Source of the DNA: Opitutia bacterium | GTDB lineage: Bacteria > Verrucomicrobiota > Verrucomicrobiia > Opitutales > UBA953 | Reading direction: 5' to 3' | Length of the DNA stretch: 43,998 bases | Assembly: GCA_947377865.1 (NCBI GenBank) | Contig: CANCHK010000013.1 | Location: 1-43,998 of the forward strand | In this document: piece after piece, positions 1-8,600 of the stretch | Numbering within the stretch: the stretch's first letter is position 1 | Layout of the letters: the number at the start of each line of letters is the position of its first letter | Notes under the pieces: generated by a model | What the model was told of the DNA's origin: nothing | Databases searched by the model: none | The model's input: the letters and a program-made list of their open reading frames with translations, nothing else | Position numbers and translations under genes: made by a program

Positions 1-376
1 TGAGGTCATCGCGACAACGCTTGCGGACATCGTAGCCGAGCTGCTCGCCCAACGCCACCCAGTCTGCGTCTGAGATCACGCACTGCGTCGGCATCTTTGA
101 AAGCTTATCCCAGACGGCCAGCAAGCCGGCCTGATAACTCTTCCGCCCCAACATGCCGTCCAGCAGATTAGCCCCTTTCTCGGCGGGCCGCGGAAACGGC
201 AAGACTCGGACCGTATCAGGCAGCACGGCCAAAGTCAGCCACCCCGCCATGCCGGGCTTCCAATAGTTATCGGTCGGCTGCAATTCACCCGAAGCCAGCT
301 TGATCCGGACCTCATCCAAGGCCCAGGCACCGATTTCGACGCCAGCCCGGGCGATATGGATGAGTTCGGTTGTCAT
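1..376 (-). CDS. GYF_2-domain protein, N-terminal part (cut by left window edge)
   Basis: The reading frame starts with ATG at 376 and stays open to base 1, giving about 125 residues with the C-terminus missing. The first 50 residues (IHIARAGVEIGAW..., then GELQPTDNYWKPGMAGW, then LAVLP) fit the GYF_2 (DUF4339) pattern: an aromatic/G-x-W strand, a helix with an L-x-x-G-x-L/I core and a W-x-x-G-x-x-x-W ending. GYF_2 domains are thought to bind peptides and often sit at the end of bacterial membrane or uncharacterised proteins. The remaining visible sequence (after PRPAEKGANLLDG) is not recognised. The gene begins 4 bases after the stop of the SGNH gene at 381, so the two are probably co-transcribed. 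The domain call is fairly sure; the cellular role is unknown. Confidence 0.75.
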   Translation of the reverse strand, partial: MTTELIHIARAGVEIGAWALDEVRIKLASGELQPTDNYWKPGMAGWLTLAVLPDTVRVLPFPRPAEKGANLLDGMLGRKSYQAGLLAVWDKLSKMPTQCVISDADWVALGEQLGYDVRKRCRDDL

Positions 377-380
377 CGGA

Positions 381-1190
381 TTATTTGATTAAAACCAGGA
401 TGGCTTCACCGACCTTGGCGCCTAGAAAGTCGTAGCCTTCACCGGTGAAGTGGACGTCGTTGGGATTCTGGAGCTTGGCGAGATGTGGCGTGATCGCACC
501 GAATAGGTCATCCGTCGGAATACCGTGCTTCTTCATGACTTCGGCAGCGAGGGCGTTCTTCTCGACGATCGAAGCCGCGGTCTGCTTCTGCGCCGGATTA
601 TCTGGGATTGGAGTGGTGCTCGCCCAGATGAGCTTGGCACCGGTCTTCTCAAGGCGTGCCACAATCTCTTCGAGGCGCTTCACGTAGTCAGCCGCCGGCG
701 TGGCCCGGTCATGGATACCGAAATTGAAGTGAATGACGTCCCACTTCCCTTCGCCCAACCAAGCATCGAGATTCTTGAGCCCCGAAGCGGTTGGACCGCA
801 ATTGGCGGGAGCACGATGGACATTCGCCTTTCCTTCAAGGACCTTGCGTGTGGGCTGGGTGTAGCCGCGCGAGACGGAATCGCCGATCAACAGCACGCGG
901 GGCAGTTTCGGGTCGTCCTTGACGAAATCCCAGGCGTTCGACTTGCCGGCAATTTTATCACGCTTATGCAAAGGAAGATAGAAATTACCCAGCTGCTGCT
1001 GGAGCACCGACTCCCAAGCCAGCTCGGCCGGAGAGAGCTTGGCGACCAAGGCCTGATATTTTTCGTCGACGACCTTGTCCTGCGCGGCCTTCTTGGCCGC
1101 CGCTTCCTTAGCATTCGTCGGCTCGCCCTTCGGCGGCTCGGCCGCGACCAAGACAAGGGCAAGACTGAGCAAAGCGAGCAGGTGCTTCAT
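381..1190 (-). CDS. secreted SGNH/GDSL-family hydrolase
   Basis: A 269-residue exported esterase-like protein. ATG at 1190 was chosen over the upstream start at 1214 because it puts a clean signal peptide (MKHLLALLSLALVLVAA) at the N-terminus. A charged, Ala/Lys-rich helix follows (about 20-60). The SGNH domain starts near residue 97: block I LLIGDSVSRGY with nucleophile Ser105, block III FNFGIHD (155-161) and block V NDVHFTGEGY with His247. The usual block V Asp position is Asn244, a variant I have the impression is common in planctomycete and verrucomicrobial relatives. Family members remove acyl groups from carbohydrates; the exact substrate cannot be read from sequence. It lies between the GYF_2 gene and a glutamine amidotransferase on the same strand. 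There is no Shine-Dalgarno-like AGGAGG; CCCC directly precedes the ATG. Confidence 0.85.
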   Translation of the reverse strand: MKHLLALLSLALVLVAAEPPKGEPTNAKEAAAKKAAQDKVVDEKYQALVAKLSPAELAWESVLQQQLGNFYLPLHKRDKIAGKSNAWDFVKDDPKLPRVLLIGDSVSRGYTQPTRKVLEGKANVHRAPANCGPTASGLKNLDAWLGEGKWDVIHFNFGIHDRATPAADYVKRLEEIVARLEKTGAKLIWASTTPIPDNPAQKQTAASIVEKNALAAEVMKKHGIPTDDLFGAITPHLAKLQNPNDVHFTGEGYDFLGAKVGEAILVLIK

Positions 1191-1226
1191 GGGGATTCCC
1201 CATCCTGCACGCACCCCCTCCCCCCA

Positions 1227-1949
1227 TCAAGCCGTCACTGCCGTCAAGGCCTGCGAAAGGAGTCGGCGACGATGCGCATAGGTCCGCCGGGCCGCCTCAG
1301 GGGAGGCCGCCTGCAGCCTCGCTACCCCATCAGGCCCATTGGCCGCCTGAACGAACTCGGCGTCCTCCTTCGCCCAGAGGCAGGCCGTGGGACCGTCGAT
1401 CTCCGGATGAAACTGCATCCCGAAGGACTTCCCCAGCTGGAACATCTGCACGGGGCAGACCGTGGTGGAGGCCAGCAGGTCCGCACCCATTGGTAATTCA
1501 CAACCGTCGCCATGCCAGTGCAGCACCTCGATACTCGCCGGTAGGCCGCGAGTGATGGCATTCGTACCGACAAAATCCAGCCTCCCCCATCCAACCTCAC
1601 GGAGGCGAACGCCCACTGCGTTTGCCATCGGCACGACCTTCGCTCCGGCGGCATGCGCGATGAGCTGCATACCAAGGCAGACGCCGATATTCGGCCAACC
1701 TTTCTCCAGCCGGGCCCGCAGCAATTCCACTACCGGCGCTAGCCACGGCGTTTCAGGCTTACCGATGTCGGCGACACCCATCGGCCCGCCCATGACGACG
1801 AGTATGTCTCTGGGTCCCAAGTCTTCCGGAAGCGCGGCGCCGCGGAAAGCCTCGATGACCTCAACCTGATACCCCGCCTCACCGAGCAACTCACCCAACA
1901 TGCCCGGACCTTCATGGGCAACATTGGTAAGGCAAACGGCACGCGGCAT
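1227..1949 (-). CDS. class I glutamine amidotransferase
   Basis: A free-standing class I glutamine amidotransferase (GATase1) of 240 residues, resembling the GMP-synthase-like amidotransferase family. These enzymes release ammonia from glutamine or act as gamma-glutamyl hydrolases. The nucleophile elbow GVCLGMQL places Cys91, and the FHPE motif gives His181 and Glu183, so the triad is complete. An oxyanion strand VVMGGPMG lies near residue 51. There is no signal peptide, so the protein is cytosolic. ATG at 1949 (MPRAVCL) was chosen because it begins directly at the first beta strand; a GTG at 2027 would add 26 residues without family character. Its partner synthetase is not adjacent, so the amidation substrate is unknown. 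Confidence 0.88.
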   Translation of the reverse strand: MPRAVCLTNVAHEGPGMLGELLGEAGYQVEVIEAFRGAALPEDLGPRDILVVMGGPMGVADIGKPETPWLAPVVELLRARLEKGWPNIGVCLGMQLIAHAAGAKVVPMANAVGVRLREVGWGRLDFVGTNAITRGLPASIEVLHWHGDGCELPMGADLLASTTVCPVQMFQLGKSFGMQFHPEIDGPTACLWAKEDAEFVQAANGPDGVARLQAASPEAARRTYAHRRRLLSQALTAVTA

Positions 1950-2041
1950 CTTGTCCGCGAATGTTCGAGCCGAACGTAATCCTGGCAAGTCCGCAGGAAG
2001 CACCGATCCATTCTGGCGAATTTCCACCAGCGGCGAAAATC

Positions 2042-2893
2042 TTACTGAGTCACTCCGCTCATCGGATGACCAGTGACGGCCTTCCAGGCGATTTCCTGAA
2101 GCAGTTGATTAAGCTTCTCAGCTTCCGGCAGTTTGGCGAGGAGTCCGTTCACCGGGAGGCCTACGGGGCTACGACGATAGATGACCGCGAAATGGCAGTA
2201 CGCCGAGAGGACGCGGATCTGCGGGCCGGGATGACCTAGGACGTCGGTGAAGAGTTCGTTCTGGGTCTTGATGCCCGGGGCTTCGCCCTTGATGACCTTA
2301 TCGCGCAGGGCCAGCACGGCCTCTCCGCTCGGCACGATGGCAATCTTCGCCGCGGGGATACGGGCGTTAAGCTCCTTCACATGGTCTTCGATCATCTTGA
2401 AATAGGGGTCATGCTTCGCACGAAGCTGGGCGAGCGTAATGACGTCGCGATCGATGGACTTCGGTCTGCTCTTAGAGAGCCAAAGTTCCGGGTCCTCGAA
2501 CGGCACCCAGTTCTGCTGCAAGGTGAAGCGGATTTTAGAATTATGCTCCAAGCCTAGTTTGGTGAAGTTCTCGATGCCCGGATCCGGCAGGAAGGTCGGC
2601 GCCATGGTGAAGAGGTCAGCCTTACCCGCCTCGAGGATGGGCTTCGCCTTGTTCTTCTCCGGCGGCAGGTCCCAATGCTGAATCACTTTGGATCCACCGA
2701 TGGAGGAGATTGCAAGCTGTTCGTGGCCCTGGATGCCAGCGGCCTTAGCCATCTCGGCGACGAGCGGCGGCATCCAAACGTGGAAGCTATGACCCGCGGT
2801 CAGTACCTTGAGCCCAGCCGGCGGTGCCGCCTCCTCCTTCGCATGGACGGATGATGAAACCAGCAGGACAAGGACGAGCAAGAGGCTGCGCAT
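2042..2893 (-). CDS. secreted SGNH-like protein with variant nucleophile motif
   Basis: A 283-residue exported protein with signal peptide MRSLLLVLVLLVSSSVHA. The first strand of the mature protein, KVLTAGHSFHVW (29-40), matches block I of SGNH hydrolases, except that the usual GDS or GNS is GHS (Ser36). A helix and an SSIGGS segment follow, as in DUF4886-type relatives. A clear block V D-x-x-H is not seen; the C-terminal candidate is around AYCHFAVIYRRSPVG. It may be an active esterase with unusual catalytic residues or a degenerate one. It is the first gene of a minus-strand run (2893 down to the left edge) and is divergent from pckG across 295 bases. The fold assignment is moderately sure; activity is uncertain. 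Confidence 0.65.
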   Translation of the reverse strand: MRSLLLVLVLLVSSSVHAKEEAAPPAGLKVLTAGHSFHVWMPPLVAEMAKAAGIQGHEQLAISSIGGSKVIQHWDLPPEKNKAKPILEAGKADLFTMAPTFLPDPGIENFTKLGLEHNSKIRFTLQQNWVPFEDPELWLSKSRPKSIDRDVITLAQLRAKHDPYFKMIEDHVKELNARIPAAKIAIVPSGEAVLALRDKVIKGEAPGIKTQNELFTDVLGHPGPQIRVLSAYCHFAVIYRRSPVGLPVNGLLAKLPEAEKLNQLLQEIAWKAVTGHPMSGVTQ

Positions 2894-2899
2894 GGAGGT

Positions 2900-2928
2900 A
2901 ATCTCGCCCCTTCACACCGGACCGTCAA
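2900..2928 (-). promoter_or_regulatory. weak candidate promoter of the 2893 SGNH-like gene
   Basis: On the minus strand TTGACG (5/6 to the sigma-70 minus-35 consensus) is followed by 17 bases and GAGATT (3/6 to minus-10). Only six bases separate the minus-10 from the ATG, so transcription would start at about the first base of the coding sequence. The minus-10 is poor; the call rests mainly on the good minus-35 and the spacing. Confidence 0.3.
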
Positions 2929-3169
2929 CGCCAGCGGAAGCTCTATGTTCCGAAAGCCGAAAGTGCTATTACGCGAATTAATGTCCCAGTTGGGCTCCAG
3001 CGATACTGTGGAATATTTGACGAAAACGTCGCAGCACATCAGTGAAATAACCAATTAATAGGGCTAAAACGGAGCATGGACCTTTAGCACGGTAGCAATC
3101 GAATAAGGGTGTCCCAACGACTTGCGGAGTGTAATACGACAAACGTTAGGTAAAAAGCGTCGTCGCGTT

Positions 3170-3175
3170 TACAAT
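3170..3175 (+). promoter_or_regulatory. candidate minus-10 element of pckG
   Basis: TACAAT (5/6 to TATAAT) ends 13 bases before the pckG ATG. No good minus-35 is present: TTAGGT at an 18-base spacing is poor. If used, it gives a leader of only about seven bases. Confidence 0.35.
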
Positions 3176-3188
3176 CACGCCCACACCG

Positions 3189-5018
3189 ATGAAGAAACGT
3201 TATAAGTCGAACGAACCGCTCAGCCAAAACCGCAACCTGCTCCGGTGGGTGGAGAAGATGGCCGACCTCTGTCAGCCCGCTCGTATCCACTGGGTCGACG
3301 GAAGCCAGGCCGAAGCGGACCAGCTGTATGCTGAAATGGTCGAGAAAGGCACCTTAGTTAAATTGAACGAACAACTCTGGCCGGGCTGCTATTACGCCCG
3401 CTCGGACGCCTCGGACGTAGCCCGCGTCGAGGATCGCACCTTTATCTGTTCGCAATCCAAGGAGGCGGCCGGTCCAAATAATAATTGGGAGAATCCCTTC
3501 GAGATGCGCCGGAAACTGCGTGGGATGTTCACGGGCTGCATGTCCGGGCGTACGATGTATGTCCTTCCTTTCAGCATGGGGCCGGTCGGCTCACCGATGG
3601 CCCAGCTAGGCGTCGAGCTCACCGACTCACCCTACGTGGTCGTGAACATGCGTATCATGGCACGCATCGGCCTCCCGGTATTTGCTGAGATCGATCGCGG
3701 GCAGCAACGTGTCGTGCCTTGCGTCCATTCCGTCGGAGCTCCGCTCGGTAAAAGCAAGAAGGACGTCCCCTGGCCCTGCAATCCTGAGAAATACATCGTC
3801 CACTTCCCGGAATCACGTGAGATCTGGAGCTACGGCTCGGGTTACGGAGGTAACGCGCTGCTCGGTAAAAAGTGCTTTGCCCTCCGCATCGCTTCCAACA
3901 TGGCGCGCGACGACGGATGGATGGCCGAACACATGCTTATCCTCGGCGTCGAAGATCCGCAGGGCGAGAAAACCTACGTCGCCGCAGCCTTTCCAAGCGC
4001 CTGCGGTAAGACCAACTTTGCAATGCTCGTCCCGCCGCCTGAACTCGCTCAGCAGGGATGGAAGGTGACCACGCTTGGGGACGATATCGCGTGGATCAAA
4101 CCTGACGCCGACGGCCGACTGCACGCCATCAACCCTGAGGCAGGCTTCTTCGGCGTCGCTCCGGGCACTTCCGCCGAGACTAACCCGAACGCAATGGTCT
4201 CCCTATCGCGCAATACGATCTTTACCAATGTGGCCCTGACCCCCGAAGGCGGAGTCTGGTGGGAAGGCATGACCAAGACGCCGCCGCCCCGCCTGACAGA
4301 CTGGCAGGGTAATCCCTGGACGCCGGAAATCGCACAGCGAACCGGCGCCAAGGCCGCTCACCCGAACTCCCGATTCACCGCCCCGGCCTCGCAATGCCCC
4401 ACAATCGACGCGGACTGGGAGAAACCCACCGGCGTGCCCATCAGTGCCATCGTCTTTGGCGGACGTCGGGCCGCCACCATCCCGCTCGTCTACCAGGCGT
4501 TCAACTGGAGTTCGGGCGTCTACATCGGCGCGACGATGGGTAGCGAGATGACCGCGGCCGCCGCCGGGACGGTCGGCAAGGTCCGTCGCGATCCGATGGC
4601 AATGCTTCCCTTCTGCGGCTACCACATGGGCGACTATTTCCGTCACTGGATCTCGATGCAGAAAAAGATCTCTGAGACGCCGCGCATCTTCCACGTGAAC
4701 TGGTTCCGCAAGGACGCGGACGGCAAGTTCCTCTGGCCAGGCTTCGGCGAAAATATGCGTGTGCTCAAATGGATCGTGCAACGTGCCCGCGTACGCGCCC
4801 AGGCGAAGGAGACGCCCATCGGCTGGATGCCCCGCTACGAAGATATCGATTGGAATGGCCTCGATTTCTCAAAAGAACGCTTCGAGGAGCTACAATCTTT
4901 CGATCGACAGGCCTGGCGAGCTGAAGTCATGGCCCACGAGGAACTTTTCCTCGACCTCCACGACCGCCTCCCCAAGGAACTCATCTACGAACGCGAACTG
5001 CTCATCTGCAGGATGTGA
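3189..5018 (+). CDS. pckG: phosphoenolpyruvate carboxykinase (GTP)
   Basis: A 609-residue GTP-dependent PEP carboxykinase, which converts oxaloacetate and GTP to PEP, CO2 and GDP as the committed step of gluconeogenesis. Length and sequence fit the GTP class, not the shorter ATP class. The kinase-1a P-loop FPSACGKTN (about 267-275) carries the reactive Cys typical of GTP PEPCKs. TLGDDIAW (metal and kinase-2 region), [13 protein letters not shown] and the C-terminal Trp/Phe-rich nucleotide-binding part are all present. The N-terminal [12 protein letters not shown] and [10 protein letters not shown] segments are also diagnostic. The enzyme is cytosolic. Its stop overlaps the GTG start of the next gene, a membrane-linked alpha/beta hydrolase, suggesting co-transcription. 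Leader information is limited to a TACAAT element 13 bases upstream. Confidence 0.97.
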   Translation: MKKRYKSNEPLSQNRNLLRWVEKMADLCQPARIHWVDGSQAEADQLYAEMVEKGTLVKLNEQLWPGCYYARSDASDVARVEDRTFICSQSKEAAGPNNNWENPFEMRRKLRGMFTGCMSGRTMYVLPFSMGPVGSPMAQLGVELTDSPYVVVNMRIMARIGLPVFAEIDRGQQRVVPCVHSVGAPLGKSKKDVPWPCNPEKYIVHFPESREIWSYGSGYGGNALLGKKCFALRIASNMARDDGWMAEHMLILGVEDPQGEKTYVAAAFPSACGKTNFAMLVPPPELAQQGWKVTTLGDDIAWIKPDADGRLHAINPEAGFFGVAPGTSAETNPNAMVSLSRNTIFTNVALTPEGGVWWEGMTKTPPPRLTDWQGNPWTPEIAQRTGAKAAHPNSRFTAPASQCPTIDADWEKPTGVPISAIVFGGRRAATIPLVYQAFNWSSGVYIGATMGSEMTAAAAGTVGKVRRDPMAMLPFCGYHMGDYFRHWISMQKKISETPRIFHVNWFRKDADGKFLWPGFGENMRVLKWIVQRARVRAQAKETPIGWMPRYEDIDWNGLDFSKERFEELQSFDRQAWRAEVMAHEELFLDLHDRLPKELIYERELLICRM

Positions 5019-6937
5019 CCCCCGTGATCCCGACCCCCTCCCTCTGGCGCCTGTTGCTTCTGTCCCTGCTGATGATCTTCGGCGGGGGTCTAGCCTGTCA
5101 TCTACTGCAGAGCGACGGCGGACGGGTTGAAGTCACGGGCTTCCGCCTCGATACGGTCAACGGTCAATGGGTCACGGCCGATCTCTTTCGTCCGGTCGCC
5201 GCCACACGCGAACACCCCGCCCCGGCGGTACTCATCTGCCCTGGCTTCGAACGCAGCAAGGAGACCATGGCCTCATTCTCAATGGAGCTGGCCCGTCGAG
5301 GCTTCGTGGTGATCACAATCGACCCTTATAACCAAGGTGCGTCCAGCTCGACGATGGAGCGTCGTTCGGCGACGAAGGAAGGCTACGGGCTCGTCGCCAT
5401 GGCCGAATACGTCCACGGCAAAACCGGACCCGATTTCATTGACCGTACCCGCGTCGGCGCCTTCGGCTACTCCGCCGGCGGTAACGCGATCCTGCAGACG
5501 GCCTCCCAATTCGGCTCCCGCCAGGCTTCGGCCCTCCGCCGCGCGACGCGCCTCGATTCGGAGAAGGGCCGCACGGTGACGGAAAACGAAATCACCACCG
5601 CACGACGCGAAAATCTGCTCACGGCCATCTTCGTCGGCGGCTACGTCCTCACGATGAACGAAGAAGTCTTTGCCCCGCTCGACGCCAACGTGGGCATGGA
5701 TTACGCCCGCTCCGATGAAGGCGCATTCCGTAACGTCGCCGGCAGCGCCGACATGCGCACGGCGGCGGAATCGCTGGCGCTCGTCAACTCCGCGAGGCCT
5801 GCGAACGACAAGGTGAAGACGATCGAGATCGGTCGGGTTTACGGCGAGACCGCCCAACGCACGTATCGGATCGTCCATAACACTCCCGGCATCCACCCGT
5901 TACTCCCCTACGACGACCGCTTCGTAGCGAATGTCTTGGATTTCTTTGACCGTACCCTGCACGCACCGTCGCCGTTGCCGGCCGTAGACCAACGCTGGAA
6001 ATTCCGCGAAGCCGCCACTGCGACGAGCCTTGTCGGCGGCCTCCTCTTCGTGATTCCTTGCGCCGCCTTGCTCCTGCGTCTGCCGTTCTTTGCGTCGGTC
6101 CGCCAACCAACGCCTCCCGCCCTGCCTGCGCCCACCCCAGCAGGCCGCATGGTCGCGTGGTGCTTGTTCTTCTTCGGCGCCTTGGTGGCTGCGGGCCTCT
6201 TCATGCCGCTCGCCAAGGCAACGCTCACTGTCTTCCCCGAGGCGAGTTCGGTGAAGCAGACCTGGTGGTTCCCGCAACGGATCAATAACGCCCTGCTGCT
6301 CTGGGCGCTGGCCAACGGCACGATCGCCCTGACACTGTTCTGGGGTACCTACCGCCTCTACGGCCGCCACCACGGCGTCACGCCCGCCATGTGGGGCCTG
6401 AAGCTCAGCGCCAAGGCCGCTGGCCTCACCACCCTACTCGCGTTGACCGTCGTTGGCCTGTTTTACGCGCTCCTCTTCGCCTGTTACACGCTGTTCCATG
6501 CAGACTTCCGCTGCCTCTTCGTCGCCGCTTCGACGGCCTTTCCGCCGAAGATGCTCATCGTCGCGCTAGAATACGTTCCGCTGTTCTTCGTCTTCTATTT
6601 CGCCAATTCCCTCCGCGTAAATGGAGGCACGCGCCGTGAAGGCGTCCCTGCCTGGCGCTCCGGACTCTACAATGCTTTCGGTAACACGCTCGGCCTCATT
6701 CTGGTGCTCTCGCTTCAATACCTCCACCTCGGCGCCACCGAGCAGCCTTTCTGGACCGACGGCTGGCTCTACGTTAACCTCCTCTTCGGGGTGATCCCGA
6801 TGATGTTTCTACTGCCCTGGCTGCACCGCATTTTCTTCGAACTCAGCGGACAGACATGGTTAGGCCCGCTCATCACCTGCCCGCTGTTCGTGATGATGAT
6901 GCTGACCAGCAACGTCTGCTATATCCCTCTGAAGTAA
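5015..6937 (+). CDS. alpha/beta hydrolase with C-terminal multi-pass membrane domain
   Basis: A 640-residue protein in two parts. Residues 10-30 form a hydrophobic anchor. Residues about 35-320 form a dienelactone-hydrolase-like alpha/beta hydrolase with strand [13 protein letters not shown], nucleophile elbow GYSAGG (Ser153) and a plausible C-terminal His in the HNTPGIHPL segment. From about 335 to the end there are roughly eight hydrophobic segments, so the C-terminal half is integral to the inner membrane. The substrate is unknown. There is no ATG start: GTG at 5015 overlaps the pckG stop, and GTG at 5024, ten bases after AGGA, is a good alternative. The tight coupling to pckG is odd, because PEPCK has no known need for such a partner. 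It ends six bases before the convergent sialate esterase gene. Confidence 0.8.
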   Translation: MTPVIPTPSLWRLLLLSLLMIFGGGLACHLLQSDGGRVEVTGFRLDTVNGQWVTADLFRPVAATREHPAPAVLICPGFERSKETMASFSMELARRGFVVITIDPYNQGASSSTMERRSATKEGYGLVAMAEYVHGKTGPDFIDRTRVGAFGYSAGGNAILQTASQFGSRQASALRRATRLDSEKGRTVTENEITTARRENLLTAIFVGGYVLTMNEEVFAPLDANVGMDYARSDEGAFRNVAGSADMRTAAESLALVNSARPANDKVKTIEIGRVYGETAQRTYRIVHNTPGIHPLLPYDDRFVANVLDFFDRTLHAPSPLPAVDQRWKFREAATATSLVGGLLFVIPCAALLLRLPFFASVRQPTPPALPAPTPAGRMVAWCLFFFGALVAAGLFMPLAKATLTVFPEASSVKQTWWFPQRINNALLLWALANGTIALTLFWGTYRLYGRHHGVTPAMWGLKLSAKAAGLTTLLALTVVGLFYALLFACYTLFHADFRCLFVAASTAFPPKMLIVALEYVPLFFVFYFANSLRVNGGTRREGVPAWRSGLYNAFGNTLGLILVLSLQYLHLGATEQPFWTDGWLYVNLLFGVIPMMFLLPWLHRIFFELSGQTWLGPLITCPLFVMMMLTSNVCYIPLK

Positions 6938-6943
6938 GTCGCC

Positions 6944-8437
6944 TTACTTACTGGAGCGATAAGGCCCAGCCGGGAGGCCGTCCTTGCCCGCAGAGAAGAC
7001 GCAAACTTCCGGGAAATCGGCCCAAGCATAACGGACCTCCTTGGGCTCCTTGACGCCGGTAGCGCTGACGGTGACTTGGGTGCCATCGGCCTTGGCCTGA
7101 GCGAAGGCCCACTTGCCATCACCGGCGAGGAGACCGAAACCCTTGCCTTCGCCCTTGAGAATCACCGGACGATCGTAGGTGAGCACCCAGACGTCACCCT
7201 TGCGCTCGGCCTTCGTCACGCGAGGGGCTTCGCCGTCCGAGCGGGTCTTGTAAACGCGCTGCAACGCGACGGCGGCAAGTCGCTCGCCAATAGGTAGCTT
7301 GTCCTTAGGATGGATGTTCAACTCTTCACCGAGATCAATGTTCACGCTCTGCATGGCTCCCGGGACGTTGTCGGCGATCCACTCCATGGATTCACGGATC
7401 TTCGGCCAGGTGGCATCATTAACCGCCAGCTCGGGATGACGGACATGGAAACGAGGTAGCTGGACGATGATAAAGGGGAATTCCTTACCCCAGGCCTTCT
7501 GCCAGGACTTAATCATGGAACCAAGGACCCACTTGTAGGCCTCGGGCTGACCGGCGTTGGATTCACCCTGATACCAGATGGCGCCGCGCACGGAATAGCC
7601 AACCAGCGGCGCAACCATGCCGTTCCAGTTCATATGCGGCCCGTTCGACCAGACCGGCGCGAGCTTGCCGACATCCTGCTTCAGCTTGGCGAGGATAGCC
7701 TTGTCCTTCTCAACCTTAATGCGTGCCGCAAGTTTCTCGAGGGCGACGGCGCGGGCCTTGATGGCGGCGGCTTCATTCGCGTCGAAATCCTTGGCGTCGG
7801 CGACGTCGGCATACATGCCCTTCGGACCCCAAGCCTCGGCGCGGGTGCCACCGATGGAGCTATGGATGATGCCGACCGGCTGCTTGAGGTTGGCACGCAG
7901 TTCGCGACCGAAATAGAAACCAGTAGCAGTGAAGGACTCGACGGCATCCGGAGCGGCTAACTTCCAGGTGCCCTGCACGTCGTCCGCCGGCTCGGCCTTC
8001 GGCGTATGTGCGACAGTGAAGACGCGCAGCCCGGCATCCGCGGGCCGAGACTTAGCCTCCTCGGCGGTGGTGGTATTCTTGACAATCCACTCCATGTTCG
8101 ACTGGCCGGAACCAATCCAGACCTCGCCGACAATCACGTCATGCGCAGTGAAGGTCTCCTCGCCGGAGCTGACGACAAGGTCTTTGCCCTGCTCGGTGGC
8201 CTTCAGGCCAGCGAGCGTAGCGCTCCACTTGCCGTCTTGGCCAGCCGTGGCCGAGGCCTCGACGGAACCTAGTTTGACGTTCACCTTCGCGCCGGGGTGC
8301 GCCTTACCGAAGACGGCGGCGTCACCAGCCTGCAGGACGGCATGATCGGAGAAAAGGGTAATCAGCTTCAGTTCTCCGGCGGAAACGAGCGCGGAGCAGC
8401 AAAGCACGAGGGCAGCGAGGCGGGGTAGCATGCCCAT
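6944..8437 (-). CDS. sialate O-acetylesterase family protein
   Basis: A 497-residue exported carbohydrate esterase of the sialate O-acetylesterase (SASA-type SGNH) family. A signal peptide (MGMLPRLAALVLCCSALVSA) is followed by a small beta-rich domain (about 20-105) and the catalytic domain: GQSNMEW with nucleophile Ser113, GAIWYQGESNAG (286-297) and NIHPKDK with His376, the usual D/N-x-x-H position. A beta domain closes the protein. Family members remove acetyl groups from sialic acids and, in environmental bacteria, more often from plant or algal polysaccharides, which is the likelier role here given the neighbouring sulfatases and glycosidases. An alternative ATG at 8431 would shorten it by two residues. 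It is convergent with the 5015 gene and divergent from the 8601 esterase. Confidence 0.93.
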   Translation of the reverse strand: MGMLPRLAALVLCCSALVSAGELKLITLFSDHAVLQAGDAAVFGKAHPGAKVNVKLGSVEASATAGQDGKWSATLAGLKATEQGKDLVVSSGEETFTAHDVIVGEVWIGSGQSNMEWIVKNTTTAEEAKSRPADAGLRVFTVAHTPKAEPADDVQGTWKLAAPDAVESFTATGFYFGRELRANLKQPVGIIHSSIGGTRAEAWGPKGMYADVADAKDFDANEAAAIKARAVALEKLAARIKVEKDKAILAKLKQDVGKLAPVWSNGPHMNWNGMVAPLVGYSVRGAIWYQGESNAGQPEAYKWVLGSMIKSWQKAWGKEFPFIIVQLPRFHVRHPELAVNDATWPKIRESMEWIADNVPGAMQSVNIDLGEELNIHPKDKLPIGERLAAVALQRVYKTRSDGEAPRVTKAERKGDVWVLTYDRPVILKGEGKGFGLLAGDGKWAFAQAKADGTQVTVSATGVKEPKEVRYAWADFPEVCVFSAGKDGLPAGPYRSSK

Positions 8438-8600
8438 AGGACACGAGATTTGGCCTCAGGTTGCCAAGCCCTAAGGATACGCAGACTACCCATCCGTAAT
8501 CATCTTAAATTCGCTTGGTATCGGCCGTAACGAGACAAAGTCGGCTGCCTGGCTTTTGATTTCCCATTCCGTAGGGCTGGCCCATATTCCCTCTTACCCC

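Larger units (their letters stand above)
2894..3188. other. divergent intergenic region between SGNH-like gene and pckG
   Basis: This 295-base gap is the largest non-coding stretch in the window and is more AT-rich than its surroundings. AATTAAT occurs twice (2976-2982 and 3053-3059). A weak minus-strand promoter (TTGACG at 2923-2928, 17-base spacer, GAGATT at 2900-2905) and a plus-strand minus-10-like TACAAT (3170-3175) lie at its two ends. I see no structured RNA, tRNA or convincing small ORF; reading frames crossing it have no family character. Confidence 0.5.

Noticed and set aside
525-1496. 323-codon plus-strand open frame
   Set aside because: It runs antisense across both the SGNH and the glutamine amidotransferase genes, whose catalytic motifs are intact on the minus strand.
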